The translations under genes and the position numbers were made by a program. From contig NZ_JAHKRM010000028.1 of NCBI RefSeq assembly GCF_019396345.1, positions 69,498 through 133,497 of the forward strand: DNA of 64,000 nt, in the 5' to 3' direction. The notes under the pieces are model-generated. The model worked only from the letters and a program-made list of their open reading frames with translations. It was not told the origin of the DNA and did no database searches. The stretch comes from Nonomuraea guangzhouensis. GTDB lineage: Bacteria > Actinomycetota > Actinomycetes > Streptosporangiales > Streptosporangiaceae. This document shows, one piece after another, positions 33,831 to 42,674 of the stretch (its first letter is position 1; every line of letters starts with the position of its first letter).

Positions 33831-35144
33831 ATGGTCCTGGATGTGGTCTTCCTGCTCGGGGCGCTGGCCTTGATCCTGGCCAACGGGATCTTCGTCGCGG
33901 CGGAGTTCTCCCTGGTGACCGTCGAACGCGTACGGGTCCACCAGCTGGCGCAGGCCGGGGACCGGGGCGCGCAGGGGATCGAGGCCGCGGTGCGGCGGCT
34001 GTCGTTCCACCTGTCCGGGGCGCAGCTCGGCATCACCGTCACGTCCTTGCTGCTCGGCGTCGTGGCCGAGCCGGCCATCGCCGACCTGCTCGAACCGCTG
34101 CTGGAGGACGTTCCGGCCGGTCGTGGCGCCTCCGTCGTCCTGGCGATCGTCATCTCCACGGTGGCGCAGATGGTCCTGGGCGAGCTGGTGCCCAAGAACG
34201 CCGCCCTATCCAAGCCGATGGCCGTGGCCAGGCTGGCGACGCCGCCGCAGCGGGTGTTCTCCGCGGCGTTCGGGCCGCTGATCAAGGTGTGCAACGCGGT
34301 GGCCGACGGCATCGTCCGCCGGCTGGGGGCCGAGCCGCAGGAGGAGCTCGCCTCGGCCCGCTCCCCCGAGGAGCTGGGCCTGCTGGTGCGGCTCTCGGCC
34401 GAGGCCGGGGTGCTGCGGCCGAGCACGGCCGCCATGCTCCACCGGGCGATGCGCTTCGGCGGCAAGATCGCGGCCGAGGCGATGACCCCGCGTACGGACT
34501 GCGTGACCATAGCCGGATCCACCAGCGTCGCGGAGTTCCTCAAGCTGGCCCGCCGCACCCGGCACCTGCGCATCCCGGTGGGCGGCGCGGAGCTGGACGA
34601 CATCCTCGGCGTGGCCAGCGTCCCCCGCGCCTGCGCCGTGCCGGTGGCGGAGCGGGAAGGGACGCCGGTGAGCGCGATCGCCAGGCCGGCGGTCACGGTG
34701 CCCGAGTCGGTGAACCTGGAGGTGGTCCAGGAACGGCTCAGCTCGACGGGGGTCGAGATGGCCGTGGTGATCGACGAGTACGGCGGCTTCGCGGGCATCG
34801 TCACCGTGGAAGACCTGGTGGAGGAGCTGATCGGCGACATCGCCGACGAGTACGACCTGCCCGAGGAGGAGTCGGCGGAGCCCACGGCCGCGCTGCTCGC
34901 GCCGGGCGCCTCGATCAGCGCGCCGGCCGTGCTGCGGGCGGACGAGGTCGAGGAACGCACCGGGTTCCGCATGCCCGAAGGGCCTTACGAGACGCTCGCG
35001 GGCCTGGTCATGGCCCGGCTCGGCCGCATCCCCGATCCGGACGACGAAGTCGAGGTCGACGGGTGGACGCTCCGGGTGGAATCCATGCGTAACCGGCGCA
35101 TCGAGCAGATCACCCTCACCGCGCCGAGTCAGGACCTCTCATGA
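33831..35144 (+). CDS. CNNM/CBS-domain membrane protein (hemolysin C/CorC-type), first paralogue
   Basis: A 437-residue protein: CNNM transmembrane domain at 1-200 (ILANGIFVAAEFSLVTVERVRVHQLA, LGITVTSLLLGVVAEPAIADLL, LGELVPKNAALSKP), then two CBS repeats (AEAMTPRTDCVTIAG; MAVVIDEYGGFAGIVTVEDLVEELIGDIADEYD), and a CorC_HlyC transporter-associated domain at the C-terminus. Family members move or sense Mg2+ and related cations. ATGA overlap with the second paralogue indicates coexpression and probably a heteromer. Confidence 0.92.
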   Translation: MVLDVVFLLGALALILANGIFVAAEFSLVTVERVRVHQLAQAGDRGAQGIEAAVRRLSFHLSGAQLGITVTSLLLGVVAEPAIADLLEPLLEDVPAGRGASVVLAIVISTVAQMVLGELVPKNAALSKPMAVARLATPPQRVFSAAFGPLIKVCNAVADGIVRRLGAEPQEELASARSPEELGLLVRLSAEAGVLRPSTAAMLHRAMRFGGKIAAEAMTPRTDCVTIAGSTSVAEFLKLARRTRHLRIPVGGAELDDILGVASVPRACAVPVAEREGTPVSAIARPAVTVPESVNLEVVQERLSSTGVEMAVVIDEYGGFAGIVTVEDLVEELIGDIADEYDLPEEESAEPTAALLAPGASISAPAVLRADEVEERTGFRMPEGPYETLAGLVMARLGRIPDPDDEVEVDGWTLRVESMRNRRIEQITLTAPSQDLS

Positions 35145-36154
35145 CCATCACCGACGGCTTGGTCCTCGTACTGCTCCTGGCCGTCAACGGGTTCTTCGTG
35201 GGCGCCGAGTTCGCCCTCATCTCCGCGCGCCGCACCCAGCTCGAGCCGCAGGCGCAGGCGGGCTCACGCCGGGCGCAGGCGGTGCTCGCCGCCATGAACA
35301 CGATGCCCACGATGCTGGCGGCCGCCCAGCTCGGCGTGACGCTGGCCTCGCTGATGCTCGGCGCCTTCGGCGAACCGGTCGTGGCACGTGCCCTGGAGCC
35401 GCTCTTCGCCGCCGTGGGCCTGTCGGAGAAGATGCTGCATCCGGTCGCCTTCGCCCTGGCGCTGCTCCTGGTGGTCTCCGCGCACGTGATCATCGGTGAG
35501 ATGGTGCCGAAGAACCTCGCGCTGTCCGGCCCGAACACGGCGGCGCTGTGGCTGGTGCCCGCCCTGTTCGTTCTCGCCCGAGCGATACGCCCGCTGCTCA
35601 CCCTGGTCAAGGCCATGTCGGACGTGGTGCTGCGGTTGCTGCGCATCCCGCCGACCGACGAGATCCGCACCGTCTACACCTCGGAGGAGCTCCCGGTGCT
35701 GATCGAGGAGTCGCGTCAGCACAAACTGCTCCGCCAGGACGAGCGCGACCGGATGATCGCCACGCTCGCGTTGCACGCTCGCCCGGTCAGCACGGTCATG
35801 GTGCCGATCGACGAGGTGGTGAGCGTCCCCGCGACGATCGACAGCCTCGGGCTGCAGGAGTACGCGGGCCGCTACGGTCACTCCCGGTTCCCGGTGCACG
35901 GCGACAGCCCCGCCGAGCTGCGCGGCTACCTGCACGTCCTGGACGCGCTCAACGGGCACGGCTCCCGTCAGCCGCTGCCGATCCGCGCCCTGCCGGTGCT
36001 CGGCGAGACGGCGACGCTCGCGGACGTCCTGGCGACCATGCGTAAGCGACGGGCCCAGCTCGCCGCCGTGACCGGTGCCGGCGGGCAGATGCTCGGCGTG
36101 GTCACTCTGGACGACGTACTCAGCGGTATCGTCCGCCAACCTCCGAATTTGTGA
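35141..36154 (+). CDS. CNNM/CBS-domain membrane protein, second paralogue
   Basis: A 337-residue protein with the same architecture as its upstream neighbour but without the C-terminal CorC_HlyC domain. The CNNM part is NGFFVGAEFALISARRTQLEPQA, LGVTLASLMLGAFGEPVV and IGEMVPKNLALSGP; CBS repeats follow (VSTVMVPIDEVVSVPATIDSL; AAVTGAGGQMLGVVTLDDVLSGIV). The two genes overlap by four bases. A pair of full-length and short CNNM proteins is a recurrent arrangement in actinomycetes. A cation transport or sensing role is inferred from the family. Confidence 0.92.
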   Translation: MTITDGLVLVLLLAVNGFFVGAEFALISARRTQLEPQAQAGSRRAQAVLAAMNTMPTMLAAAQLGVTLASLMLGAFGEPVVARALEPLFAAVGLSEKMLHPVAFALALLLVVSAHVIIGEMVPKNLALSGPNTAALWLVPALFVLARAIRPLLTLVKAMSDVVLRLLRIPPTDEIRTVYTSEELPVLIEESRQHKLLRQDERDRMIATLALHARPVSTVMVPIDEVVSVPATIDSLGLQEYAGRYGHSRFPVHGDSPAELRGYLHVLDALNGHGSRQPLPIRALPVLGETATLADVLATMRKRRAQLAAVTGAGGQMLGVVTLDDVLSGIVRQPPNL

Positions 36155-36252
36155 CGAACGTAGGCACAGATCCAGTTTTGTGGGTGACAGCGCGATATAA
36201 GGCCGGGAGACTGGGCTGGACTCACATAGGCGACAAAAGAGGAGAAGGTTTC

Positions 36253-37074
36253 GTGTCTGATGAACCCTCGCAAACCGATCCGGCACTGCCTTCCAAAATC
36301 GACGCCACCCAGCCGCATCAGGCCCGGGTGTGGAATTACTGGCTGGGCGGAAAGGACAACTACCCGGTAGACCGCGAGCACGCCGAACAACTGCGGCAGA
36401 TCTACCCGGGCATGGAGGACATCGCCCGCCACGCCCGCGCTTTTCTGGGACGCGCCGTCCGATACCTTGCCGAAGAGGCAGGTATCCGGCAATTCCTGGA
36501 CATCGGCACCGGACTGCCGACAGTCGACAACACCCATGAGGTCGCCCAGCGCGTCGACCCGGCCTGCCGCATCGTCTATGTCGACAACGACCCCCTGGTG
36601 CTGGTGCACGCCCAGGCGCTGCTGACCAGCGATCCCCGGGGCACCTGCGACTACATCGAGGCCGACGTGCGCGACCCCGACACGATCCTCGACTACGCGG
36701 CCAAGACGCTGGACCTCAACCAGCCCACCGCGCTCATGATGCTCGGCGTCATGGGGACGATCTTCGACGACGACCAGGCGCACGCCCTGACGCGGCAGCT
36801 GCTGGACGCGCTGCCGTCAGGCAGCTATCTGGTGTTCGAGGACGGCACGAACACCATCAAACCCGATGCGGCCGCGGAAGCCGGCCGGCTCCACGACGAA
36901 GAGCAGTCCTACTCCTACCGCCTGCGCACCCCCGAGGAGATCGCCCACTTCTTCGACGGCCTCGAGCTGGTGGATCCGGGCGTCGTCTCGGTCTCCCGCT
37001 GGCGGGTGGAAGCCGCCGTGTTCGGCGTCCCCGACGAGGTGGACGCCTTCTGCGCCGTGGCCCGCAAGCCGTAG
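36253..37074 (+). CDS. DUF574 family SAM-dependent methyltransferase
   Basis: A 273-residue protein. HQARVWNYWLGGKDNYPVDRE at ~20-40 is the signature of actinomycete DUF574 (Methyltransf_19) proteins. QFLDIGTGLPTVDNTHEVAQ is the SAM-binding loop, and IVYVDNDPLVLVHA holds the acidic ribose ligand. Substrates are unknown. GTG at 36253 has GGAGAAGG just upstream and gives the family's standard N-terminus. It is convergent with the XRE/DUF5753 gene, with two bases between the stops. Confidence 0.9.
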   Translation: MSDEPSQTDPALPSKIDATQPHQARVWNYWLGGKDNYPVDREHAEQLRQIYPGMEDIARHARAFLGRAVRYLAEEAGIRQFLDIGTGLPTVDNTHEVAQRVDPACRIVYVDNDPLVLVHAQALLTSDPRGTCDYIEADVRDPDTILDYAAKTLDLNQPTALMMLGVMGTIFDDDQAHALTRQLLDALPSGSYLVFEDGTNTIKPDAAAEAGRLHDEEQSYSYRLRTPEEIAHFFDGLELVDPGVVSVSRWRVEAAVFGVPDEVDAFCAVARKP

Positions 37075-37076
37075 AC

Positions 37077-37991
37077 CTACTCCTCGTCCGGCTCGCCGAT
37101 GATCTGGTCGAGGATCGCCCGGGTCGCGGCCGACGGCTGCGCGTGGATGCCCAGCTCGTCCATCAGATGGTGGTACGGGTGCACGTCGGATCGCCTGGTG
37201 AGGTACTGCGCGCTGGCGATCTGTTCGAGGTAGACCACGTCGTCGAGCTCGGCTTGGGCGAAGCGCAGGATGGTGATGGGGCCGACCCCGCCGATGTGAC
37301 CGCAGTAGCTGAACGGCAGCACCTGGATGGTGACGAGGGGGCGGTCGGCCATCTTCTTGAGATGCTCGAGCTGCGCGCGCATCGTGGCGGCGTCGCCGAC
37401 CTGACGGCGCAGCGCCCCCTCGTCCAGCACCACCCAGAATTTGGGCGCCGTGGCCATCCGGAGAAGCCGCTGGCGGCGCATCCGGAGCGCGACCCGGCGC
37501 TCGATCTCCTCCTCCGGGCTGTCCGGATCGCCGCACGTGATCACCGCGCGGGCGTAGTCCTCCGTCTGGAGCAGGCTGGGGATGTGCTGGACCGCGTACG
37601 TACGGATCATCGCCGCGTCCTGCTCCAGCCCGAGGTAGTCCTCGAACCAGTCGGGCACCACGTCGCGGTAGTCGTGCCACCAGCCGGGAGCGTTGGCCTG
37701 CCTGGTCAGCGAGAGCACGACCGCGCGTTCGGCCTCCTCGACCACGCCGTAGAGGGTGAGCAGATCTTCCACGTCGCGCAGCTTGAAACTGGTCCGCCCG
37801 CATTCCAGACGGCTGATTTTGGAATGCGAACTGCGGATCGCGTATCCCGCGGCGTCACGAGTGATGCCCTGTGACTCCCGCAGCCGGCGCAGTTGCCTGC
37901 CCACCAATATCCGCAGCGCCGTCGGCCCGGACTGACGATACTCCAAACCGGAAATTCCGGTCAGATCATCAATCTCCCGAGCATTCGGCAT
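37077..37991 (-). CDS. XRE helix-turn-helix regulator with DUF5753 domain
   Basis: A 304-residue protein: an XRE DNA-binding domain (LRILVGRQLRRLRESQGITRDAAGYAIRSSHSKISRLECG, residues ~26-65) and a DUF5753 domain (VPDWFEDYLGLEQDAAMIRTYAVQHIPSLLQTEDYARAVI onward). Actinomycetes carry many such regulators, usually beside a small DUF397 protein; none is visible here, and the neighbour is a DUF574 methyltransferase. Many control development or antibiotic production. Target and ligand unknown. Confidence 0.9.
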   Translation of the reverse strand: MPNAREIDDLTGISGLEYRQSGPTALRILVGRQLRRLRESQGITRDAAGYAIRSSHSKISRLECGRTSFKLRDVEDLLTLYGVVEEAERAVVLSLTRQANAPGWWHDYRDVVPDWFEDYLGLEQDAAMIRTYAVQHIPSLLQTEDYARAVITCGDPDSPEEEIERRVALRMRRQRLLRMATAPKFWVVLDEGALRRQVGDAATMRAQLEHLKKMADRPLVTIQVLPFSYCGHIGGVGPITILRFAQAELDDVVYLEQIASAQYLTRRSDVHPYHHLMDELGIHAQPSAATRAILDQIIGEPDEE

Positions 37992-38177
37992 ATACGCTCC
38001 TAGATCGGCAAACTGTAGCAGTCTGACGCTTCCGACAATCCTGCCACGCTAGCCAGCTTCGCCGCCATGAGGCGGGTTAATCGGGGGAATACCAGGTCGC
38101 GGCACCGGATACGCGGCACACCCGCCCACAGCCACCGCCGATCTGGCGATAGCATTCGGGCCGGGAACGGAGCTCGC

Positions 38178-38828
38178 ATGAAAGTCATCATCTTCGGCGC
38201 CACCGGCATGGTCGGGCAGGGCGCACTACGGGAATGCCTGGCCGACGACCGGGTGGAGGCTGTTCTCACGGTCGGCCGCACCCCCACCGGCCGGACCCAC
38301 GGCAAGCTGCGCGAGATCACGCACAGTGACCTGCTGGACCTCACCCCGATCGAGGCAGATCTGTCCGGCTATGACGCGTGCTTCTTCTGTCTCGGGGTCT
38401 CCTCGGCGGGCATGAGCGAGAAGGACTACCGGCGCGTCACCTACGACTACACGCTGACGGCCGGTGACACCCTCGCGCGGCTCAGCCCCGGCTCGACGTT
38501 CGTCTACGTGTCCGGGGTGGGCACCGACGAGCACGGCCGGGCGATGTGGGCGCGGGTCAAGGGCCAGACCGAGAACGCGCTGCTGGCCCTGCCGCTCGAG
38601 GCGTACATGTTCCGGCCCGGCTACATCCAGCCCATGCACGGCATCACGTCGCGGACGACCTGGTACCGGCTGGCGTACGTGGTGATGGCGCCGCTCTATC
38701 CGGTGGTGCGGCGGCTCTTCCCCACGGCGGTGACCACGACCGAGCAGATCGGCAGAGCCATGATCACCGTGGCGGAGCGCGGGGCGCCCCAGCGGGTGCT
38801 CGGACCGCTGGAGATCAACGCCCTCTGA
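38178..38828 (+). CDS. NAD(P)-binding epimerase-like protein
   Basis: A 216-residue Rossmann protein of the atypical SDR kind. KVIIFGATGMVGQGALRECLAD is the cofactor loop, and FVYVSGVGTDEHG and MFRPGYIQPMHG are family positions. The Tyr-x-x-x-Lys pair is absent (RAMWARVKGQTE keeps only the Lys), as in YbjT/HTATIP2-like proteins that bind NADP but may not catalyse. Alone, with ~186 bases of promoter-sized space shared with the divergent XRE gene. Confidence 0.8.
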   Translation: MKVIIFGATGMVGQGALRECLADDRVEAVLTVGRTPTGRTHGKLREITHSDLLDLTPIEADLSGYDACFFCLGVSSAGMSEKDYRRVTYDYTLTAGDTLARLSPGSTFVYVSGVGTDEHGRAMWARVKGQTENALLALPLEAYMFRPGYIQPMHGITSRTTWYRLAYVVMAPLYPVVRRLFPTAVTTTEQIGRAMITVAERGAPQRVLGPLEINAL

Positions 38829-38903
38829 ACGTACGGAATAATCTCGGGCCACCCGCCGCTTGGGCGGTTGTTGAACTTTCAATAGTAAGGGGCGGTGAGC
38901 GAT

Positions 38904-39980
38904 ATGCAGTTCGGGATCTTCAGCGTGGGCGACGTGACCATGGACCCCACCACCGGCAGGACGCCGACGGAGCATGAGCGGATCAAGGCGATGGTGGCCA
39001 TCGCGCTCAAGGCCGAGGAGGTGGGGCTGGACGTGTTCGCGACCGGGGAGCATCACAACCCGCCGTTCGTGCCGTCGTCGCCGACCACCATGCTCGGCTA
39101 CATCGCGGCCAGGACCGAGCGGCTCACCCTGTCCACGGCCACGACGCTGATCACGACCAACGACCCGGTCAAGATCGCCGAGGACTTCGCCATGCTGCAG
39201 CACCTGGCCGACGGCCGGGTCGACCTGATGCTGGGCCGGGGCAACACCGGGCCCGTGTATCCGTGGTTCGGGCAGGACATCCGGCAGGGCATCCCGCTGG
39301 CCGTCGAGAACTACGCGCTGCTCCACAAGCTCTGGCGCGAGGACGTGGTCGACTGGGAGGGCCGTTTCCGTACGCCGCTGCAGGGCTTCACCGCCACGCC
39401 GCGGCCGCTGGACGGGGTGCCGCCCTTCGTGTGGCACGGCTCGATCCGCAGCCCGGAGATCGCCGAGCAGGCCGCGTACTACGGTGACGGGTTCTTCGCC
39501 AACAACATCTTCTGGCCGAAGGACCACTTCATCCGGCTGATCACCCTCTACCGCCAGCGGTACGCCCATTACGGGCACGGCACGCCCGAGCAGGCCATCG
39601 TGGGGCTCGGCGGCCAGGTGTTCATGCGGAAGAACTCGCAGGACGCGGTCCGCGAGTTCCGCCCGTACTTCGACAACGCGCCCGTGTACGGACACGGGCC
39701 GTCGCTGGAGGAGTTCGCCGAGGAGACGCCGCTGACGGTGGGCAGTCCGCAGGAGGTCATCGACAAGACGCTGACCTTCCGGGAGTCGTTCGGCGACTAC
39801 CAGCGGCAGTTGTTCCTGATGGACCACGCGGGGTTGCCGCTGAAGACGGTCCTGGAGCAGCTCGACATCCTCGGTGAGGAGGTCGTGCCGGTGCTGCGCC
39901 GGGAGTTCGCCGCGAACCGGCCGGCCGACGTCCCCGACGGCCCCGTCCACACCACCCGCGCCGCCGGAATAGTCGCCTGA
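38904..39980 (+). CDS. FMN-dependent luciferase-like monooxygenase, CE1758 family
   Basis: A 358-residue flavin monooxygenase barrel. GLDVFATGEHHNPPFVPSSPTTMLGYIAARTERL, LADGRVDLMLGRGNTGPVY and PFVWHGSIRSPEIAEQAAYYGDGFF match the group often encoded beside a CE1759-type FMN reductase. That gene follows here after 63 bases, so the pair should form a two-component monooxygenase; the substrate is unknown. ATG at 38904 gives the family's MQFGIF start; a GTG at 38895 is the alternative. Confidence 0.9.
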   Translation: MQFGIFSVGDVTMDPTTGRTPTEHERIKAMVAIALKAEEVGLDVFATGEHHNPPFVPSSPTTMLGYIAARTERLTLSTATTLITTNDPVKIAEDFAMLQHLADGRVDLMLGRGNTGPVYPWFGQDIRQGIPLAVENYALLHKLWREDVVDWEGRFRTPLQGFTATPRPLDGVPPFVWHGSIRSPEIAEQAAYYGDGFFANNIFWPKDHFIRLITLYRQRYAHYGHGTPEQAIVGLGGQVFMRKNSQDAVREFRPYFDNAPVYGHGPSLEEFAEETPLTVGSPQEVIDKTLTFRESFGDYQRQLFLMDHAGLPLKTVLEQLDILGEEVVPVLRREFAANRPADVPDGPVHTTRAAGIVA

Positions 39981-39990
39981 GAGCCGCCCG

Positions 39991-40030
39991 AAGTCATCGG
40001 AAGTCGTCGTAAGTCGTCTTAAGTCGTCGG
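39991..40030. repeat. Four 10-bp tandem repeats between monooxygenase and FMN reductase genes
   Basis: Four exactly adjacent decamers: GAAGTCATCG, GAAGTCGTCG, TAAGTCGTCT and TAAGTCGTCG. They begin ten bases after the monooxygenase stop and end just before the AAAAGGAG of the reductase gene. The 10-bp period puts every copy on the same face of the helix. Confidence 0.8.
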
Positions 40031-40043
40031 AAAAGGAGCATTC

Positions 40044-40649
40044 ATGAAGCTTGTCGTCGTGACGGCGGGTCTGACCCAGCCGTCGTCCACCCGCCTGCTC
40101 GCCGACCGCCTGACCGAGGCGACCGTACGGCGGCTCGACGACCACACGCCCGAGGTGCGGGTGATCGAGCTGCGCGACCTGGCCGTCGACATCGCGAACA
40201 ACTTCGTCACCGGCTTCCCCGGCGCCCGGCTGCGCGAGGCGATCGAGGCGCTGACGGAGGCCGACGGCCTGATCGCGGTCACCCCCGTCTTCAGCGCCTC
40301 CTACAGCGGCCTGTTCAAGTCGTTCTTCGACGTCCTGGACCCCGCCGCGCTGGCGGGCAAGCCGGTGCTCATCGCGGCGACCGGCGGGACGGCGCGGCAC
40401 TCGCTGGCGTTGGAGCACGCGTTGCGCCCGCTGTTCGCGCACTTGCGGGCCGTGGTGGCGCCGACCGCCGTCTACGCGGCGTCGGAGGACTGGGGTGGCG
40501 GTGGTGACGACTTCACGGACGGCCTGGCGGAGCGGATCGACCGCGCCGCGGGTGAGCTGGCCGACCTGGCGCGCAACCGTACCCCGGCACCAGAGCCGAT
40601 CGAGCCGGTCGTCCCCTTCGAACAGCAGCTCGCCGCACTACGCCGGTAA
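40044..40649 (+). CDS. NAD(P)H-dependent FMN reductase, CE1759 family
   Basis: A 201-residue flavodoxin-like reductase. VVVTAGLTQPSSTRLLADRL is the FMN phosphate loop, VTPVFSASYSGLFKSFFDVLDP the second flavin contact, and LIAATGGTARHSLALEHALRPLFAHL the C-terminal part. It would supply reduced FMN to the luciferase-like monooxygenase encoded upstream. AAAAGGAG lies eight bases before the ATG. The 10-bp repeat array sits directly upstream of its ribosome site. Confidence 0.9.
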   Translation: MKLVVVTAGLTQPSSTRLLADRLTEATVRRLDDHTPEVRVIELRDLAVDIANNFVTGFPGARLREAIEALTEADGLIAVTPVFSASYSGLFKSFFDVLDPAALAGKPVLIAATGGTARHSLALEHALRPLFAHLRAVVAPTAVYAASEDWGGGGDDFTDGLAERIDRAAGELADLARNRTPAPEPIEPVVPFEQQLAALRR

Positions 40650-40704
40650 GGGGCCCAAATTTCACAACATAGACCCCATAAGGTTACTCCTGTGAGTATG
40701 GTTC

Positions 40705-40723
40705 GTTAGGAATCTTTCCTAAC
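40705..40723. promoter_or_regulatory. Palindromic operator of the chitosanase gene
   Basis: GTTAGGAA (40705-40712) and TTCCTAAC (40716-40723) form a perfect 8-bp inverted repeat around TCT. It lies 16 bases before the start codon. A very similar palindrome upstream of Streptomyces chitosanase genes is bound by the ROK-family repressor CsnR (from memory). TATGGT at ~40698 may be the -10. Confidence 0.75.
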
Positions 40724-40739
40724 CAAGCAGGAGATCACG

Positions 40740-41525
40740 TTGCTCCGGACCACTCTCGTCTCACTGGTCACCTTAGCCACCACTCTCGCGCTCACGGGCA
40801 CCAGCCAGGCCGCGGTCGACCTCACCGACCCGCACAAGAAGGACATCGCCATGCAGCTGGTGTCCAGCGCCGAGAACTCCTCGCTCGACTGGAAGGCGCA
40901 GTACGGCTACATCGAGGACATCGACGACGGCCGCGGCTACACGGCCGGAATCATCGGCTTCTGCTCCGGCACCAGCGACATGCTCGCCCTCGTCGAGCTC
41001 TACACCAACCGTAAGCCCGGCAATGTCCTGGCCAAATACCTGCCCGCGCTCCGCAAGGTCAACGGCACCGACTCGCACAAGGGCCTCGACCCGAACTTCA
41101 CCAAGGACTGGAAGACCGCCGCCAAGGACACCGCCTTCCAGACGGCGCAGAACGACGAGCGCGACCGCGTGTACTTCAACCCGTCGGTCAAGCAGGCCAA
41201 GACGGACGGCCTGCGGGCGCTGGGTCAGTTCATCTACTACGACGCGATCGTCATGCACGGCCCCGGCACCGACAAGCTCAGCTTCGGCGGCATCAGGAAG
41301 ACCGCGATGTCCAAGGCCAAGACCCCCGCGCAGGGCGGCAACGAGACGACGTACCTCAACGCGTTCCTGGACGCCCGCAAGGCCGCGATGAAGGCCGAAG
41401 AGGCGCACGAGGACACCACCCGGGTCGACACCGAGCAGCGCGTCTTCCTCAAGAACGGCAACCTCGACCTGAACCCGCCGCTGACCTGGAAGGTCTACGG
41501 CGACAGCTACACGATCAAGTCCTAA
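40740..41525 (+). CDS. csn: Secreted chitosanase, glycoside hydrolase family 46
   Basis: A 261-residue endo-enzyme that cuts beta-1,4 bonds in chitosan outside the cell. A signal peptide covers residues 1-24 (ending SQAA). The catalytic region holds SAENSSLDWKAQYGYIED and IDDGRGYTAGIIGFCSG; Glu45 and Asp63 match Glu22 and Asp40 of the Streptomyces N174 enzyme, so catalysis should be intact. TTG start at 40740 with AGGAG six bases upstream. A CsnR-type operator lies just before it. Confidence 0.95.
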   Translation: MLRTTLVSLVTLATTLALTGTSQAAVDLTDPHKKDIAMQLVSSAENSSLDWKAQYGYIEDIDDGRGYTAGIIGFCSGTSDMLALVELYTNRKPGNVLAKYLPALRKVNGTDSHKGLDPNFTKDWKTAAKDTAFQTAQNDERDRVYFNPSVKQAKTDGLRALGQFIYYDAIVMHGPGTDKLSFGGIRKTAMSKAKTPAQGGNETTYLNAFLDARKAAMKAEEAHEDTTRVDTEQRVFLKNGNLDLNPPLTWKVYGDSYTIKS

Positions 41526-41581
41526 CAGGTCCTCATAGGTCCTCATAGACGGACGACCGGCGCCTCTGCCACGCTCTGATC

Positions 41582-42574
41582 ATGACCCACGATGGCACGG
41601 TCTTATTGACAGGGGCGACGGGTGGCATCGGCTCGGCCATCGCCAGAGCGCTGCTGGACGCGGGCTACCGGGTCTTGGCCGTGGTCCGCGACCCCTCCCA
41701 CCTGGGCGCCCTCGGCTCCCTCGACGAGCGCTGCGGGGCTGATGACGCCACCGGGCCGGGCGGGCGCGCGCACAAGGCCATCGGCTCGGGCCTGCCCGGC
41801 GCGGTGGACGAGATCGCCCGGCCGGGCGGACCCACGGAAGAGGCCGCCGGGCCGGGCGAGCCGACGGAACAGGGCACCAGCTCGGTCGGGCTGACGGAAC
41901 AGGCCGCCGGGTCGAGCGGGCCCGGTGCCGTGGACGACATCGCCCGTCTGGGCGAGATCACCCCGATGGCGGCGAACCTCCCCTGGCCGGGCATGATGAC
42001 CCCGGCCACCCCGTCCGCCGGCGCCACCCCCACAGGTGTCACCATCGTCGTGGCGGATCTGGCTCGGCCGGAGACACTGGCCACGGCTCTACCGGACATC
42101 GGGGAGCTGGACGCGTTCGTGCACTGCGCGGGGATCGCCGAGGTGGCGGCGACCGCGGACAGCCCGGTGGAGCTGTGGCGTGACACGTTCAACGTCAATG
42201 TGGTCTCGGCCGCCGAGCTCCTGCGCCTCCTGCTGCCCGCCCTGCGCAGGCGCCGTGGCCGGGTGGTCCTCATCAACGCCGCGCCCGGCCTGAGCCCCCG
42301 CGGCTGGCCCGCGTACGCGGCCAGCAAGGCGGCCCTGCGCGAGCTGGGCGACGCCGTACGGGCCGAGGAAGACCCGCACGGCATCCGGGTCACCACGATC
42401 TACCCAGGCGGCACGGCCACCGAGCTGCTACGCAAGGTCAGGGCCGACTTCGGCTCGCCGTACGACCCCGACCAATGCCTGCGCCCGTCCACGGTCGCCG
42501 CGCTGGTCCTGACCGCTCTCACCACCTCACCGGACGCCCACCTCACAGAACTCTCCGTCGGCTCGGCCGGCTGA
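41582..42574 (+). CDS. Short-chain dehydrogenase with a repetitive ~100-residue insertion
   Basis: A 330-residue SDR, ~100 longer than normal. TGATGGIGSAIARALLDAGY is the cofactor loop, FVHCAGIAEVA replaces NNAG, and YAASKAALRELGDAV holds Tyr and Lys. Residues ~50-152 (41729-42037) interrupt the fold between strands 2 and 3 and consist of Gly/Pro/Glu-rich repeats: PGAVDEIAR and PGAVDDIAR, and repeated GPTEEAAGPGEPTEQ-like units. The frame is open throughout. The insertion lies where NADP specificity is set, so activity is uncertain. Confidence 0.8.
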   Translation: MTHDGTVLLTGATGGIGSAIARALLDAGYRVLAVVRDPSHLGALGSLDERCGADDATGPGGRAHKAIGSGLPGAVDEIARPGGPTEEAAGPGEPTEQGTSSVGLTEQAAGSSGPGAVDDIARLGEITPMAANLPWPGMMTPATPSAGATPTGVTIVVADLARPETLATALPDIGELDAFVHCAGIAEVAATADSPVELWRDTFNVNVVSAAELLRLLLPALRRRRGRVVLINAAPGLSPRGWPAYAASKAALRELGDAVRAEEDPHGIRVTTIYPGGTATELLRKVRADFGSPYDPDQCLRPSTVAALVLTALTTSPDAHLTELSVGSAG

Positions 42575-42674
42575 CCGGCAACCCCAGGAGCCTTCAACTC
42601 CGGGGCACGACCCCGACGGGCAGGCCGGGCGTGCGGGGCGTACGAACCGTCCGCCACCTCAACCGGCGCGCCCA

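Noticed and set aside
38226-40442. A 738-codon open frame on the minus strand
   Set aside because: It lies opposite three well-supported plus-strand genes (NAD-binding protein, monooxygenase, reductase), and its translation is rich in Arg, Gly and His with no family motif. It is an antisense shadow caused by high GC.
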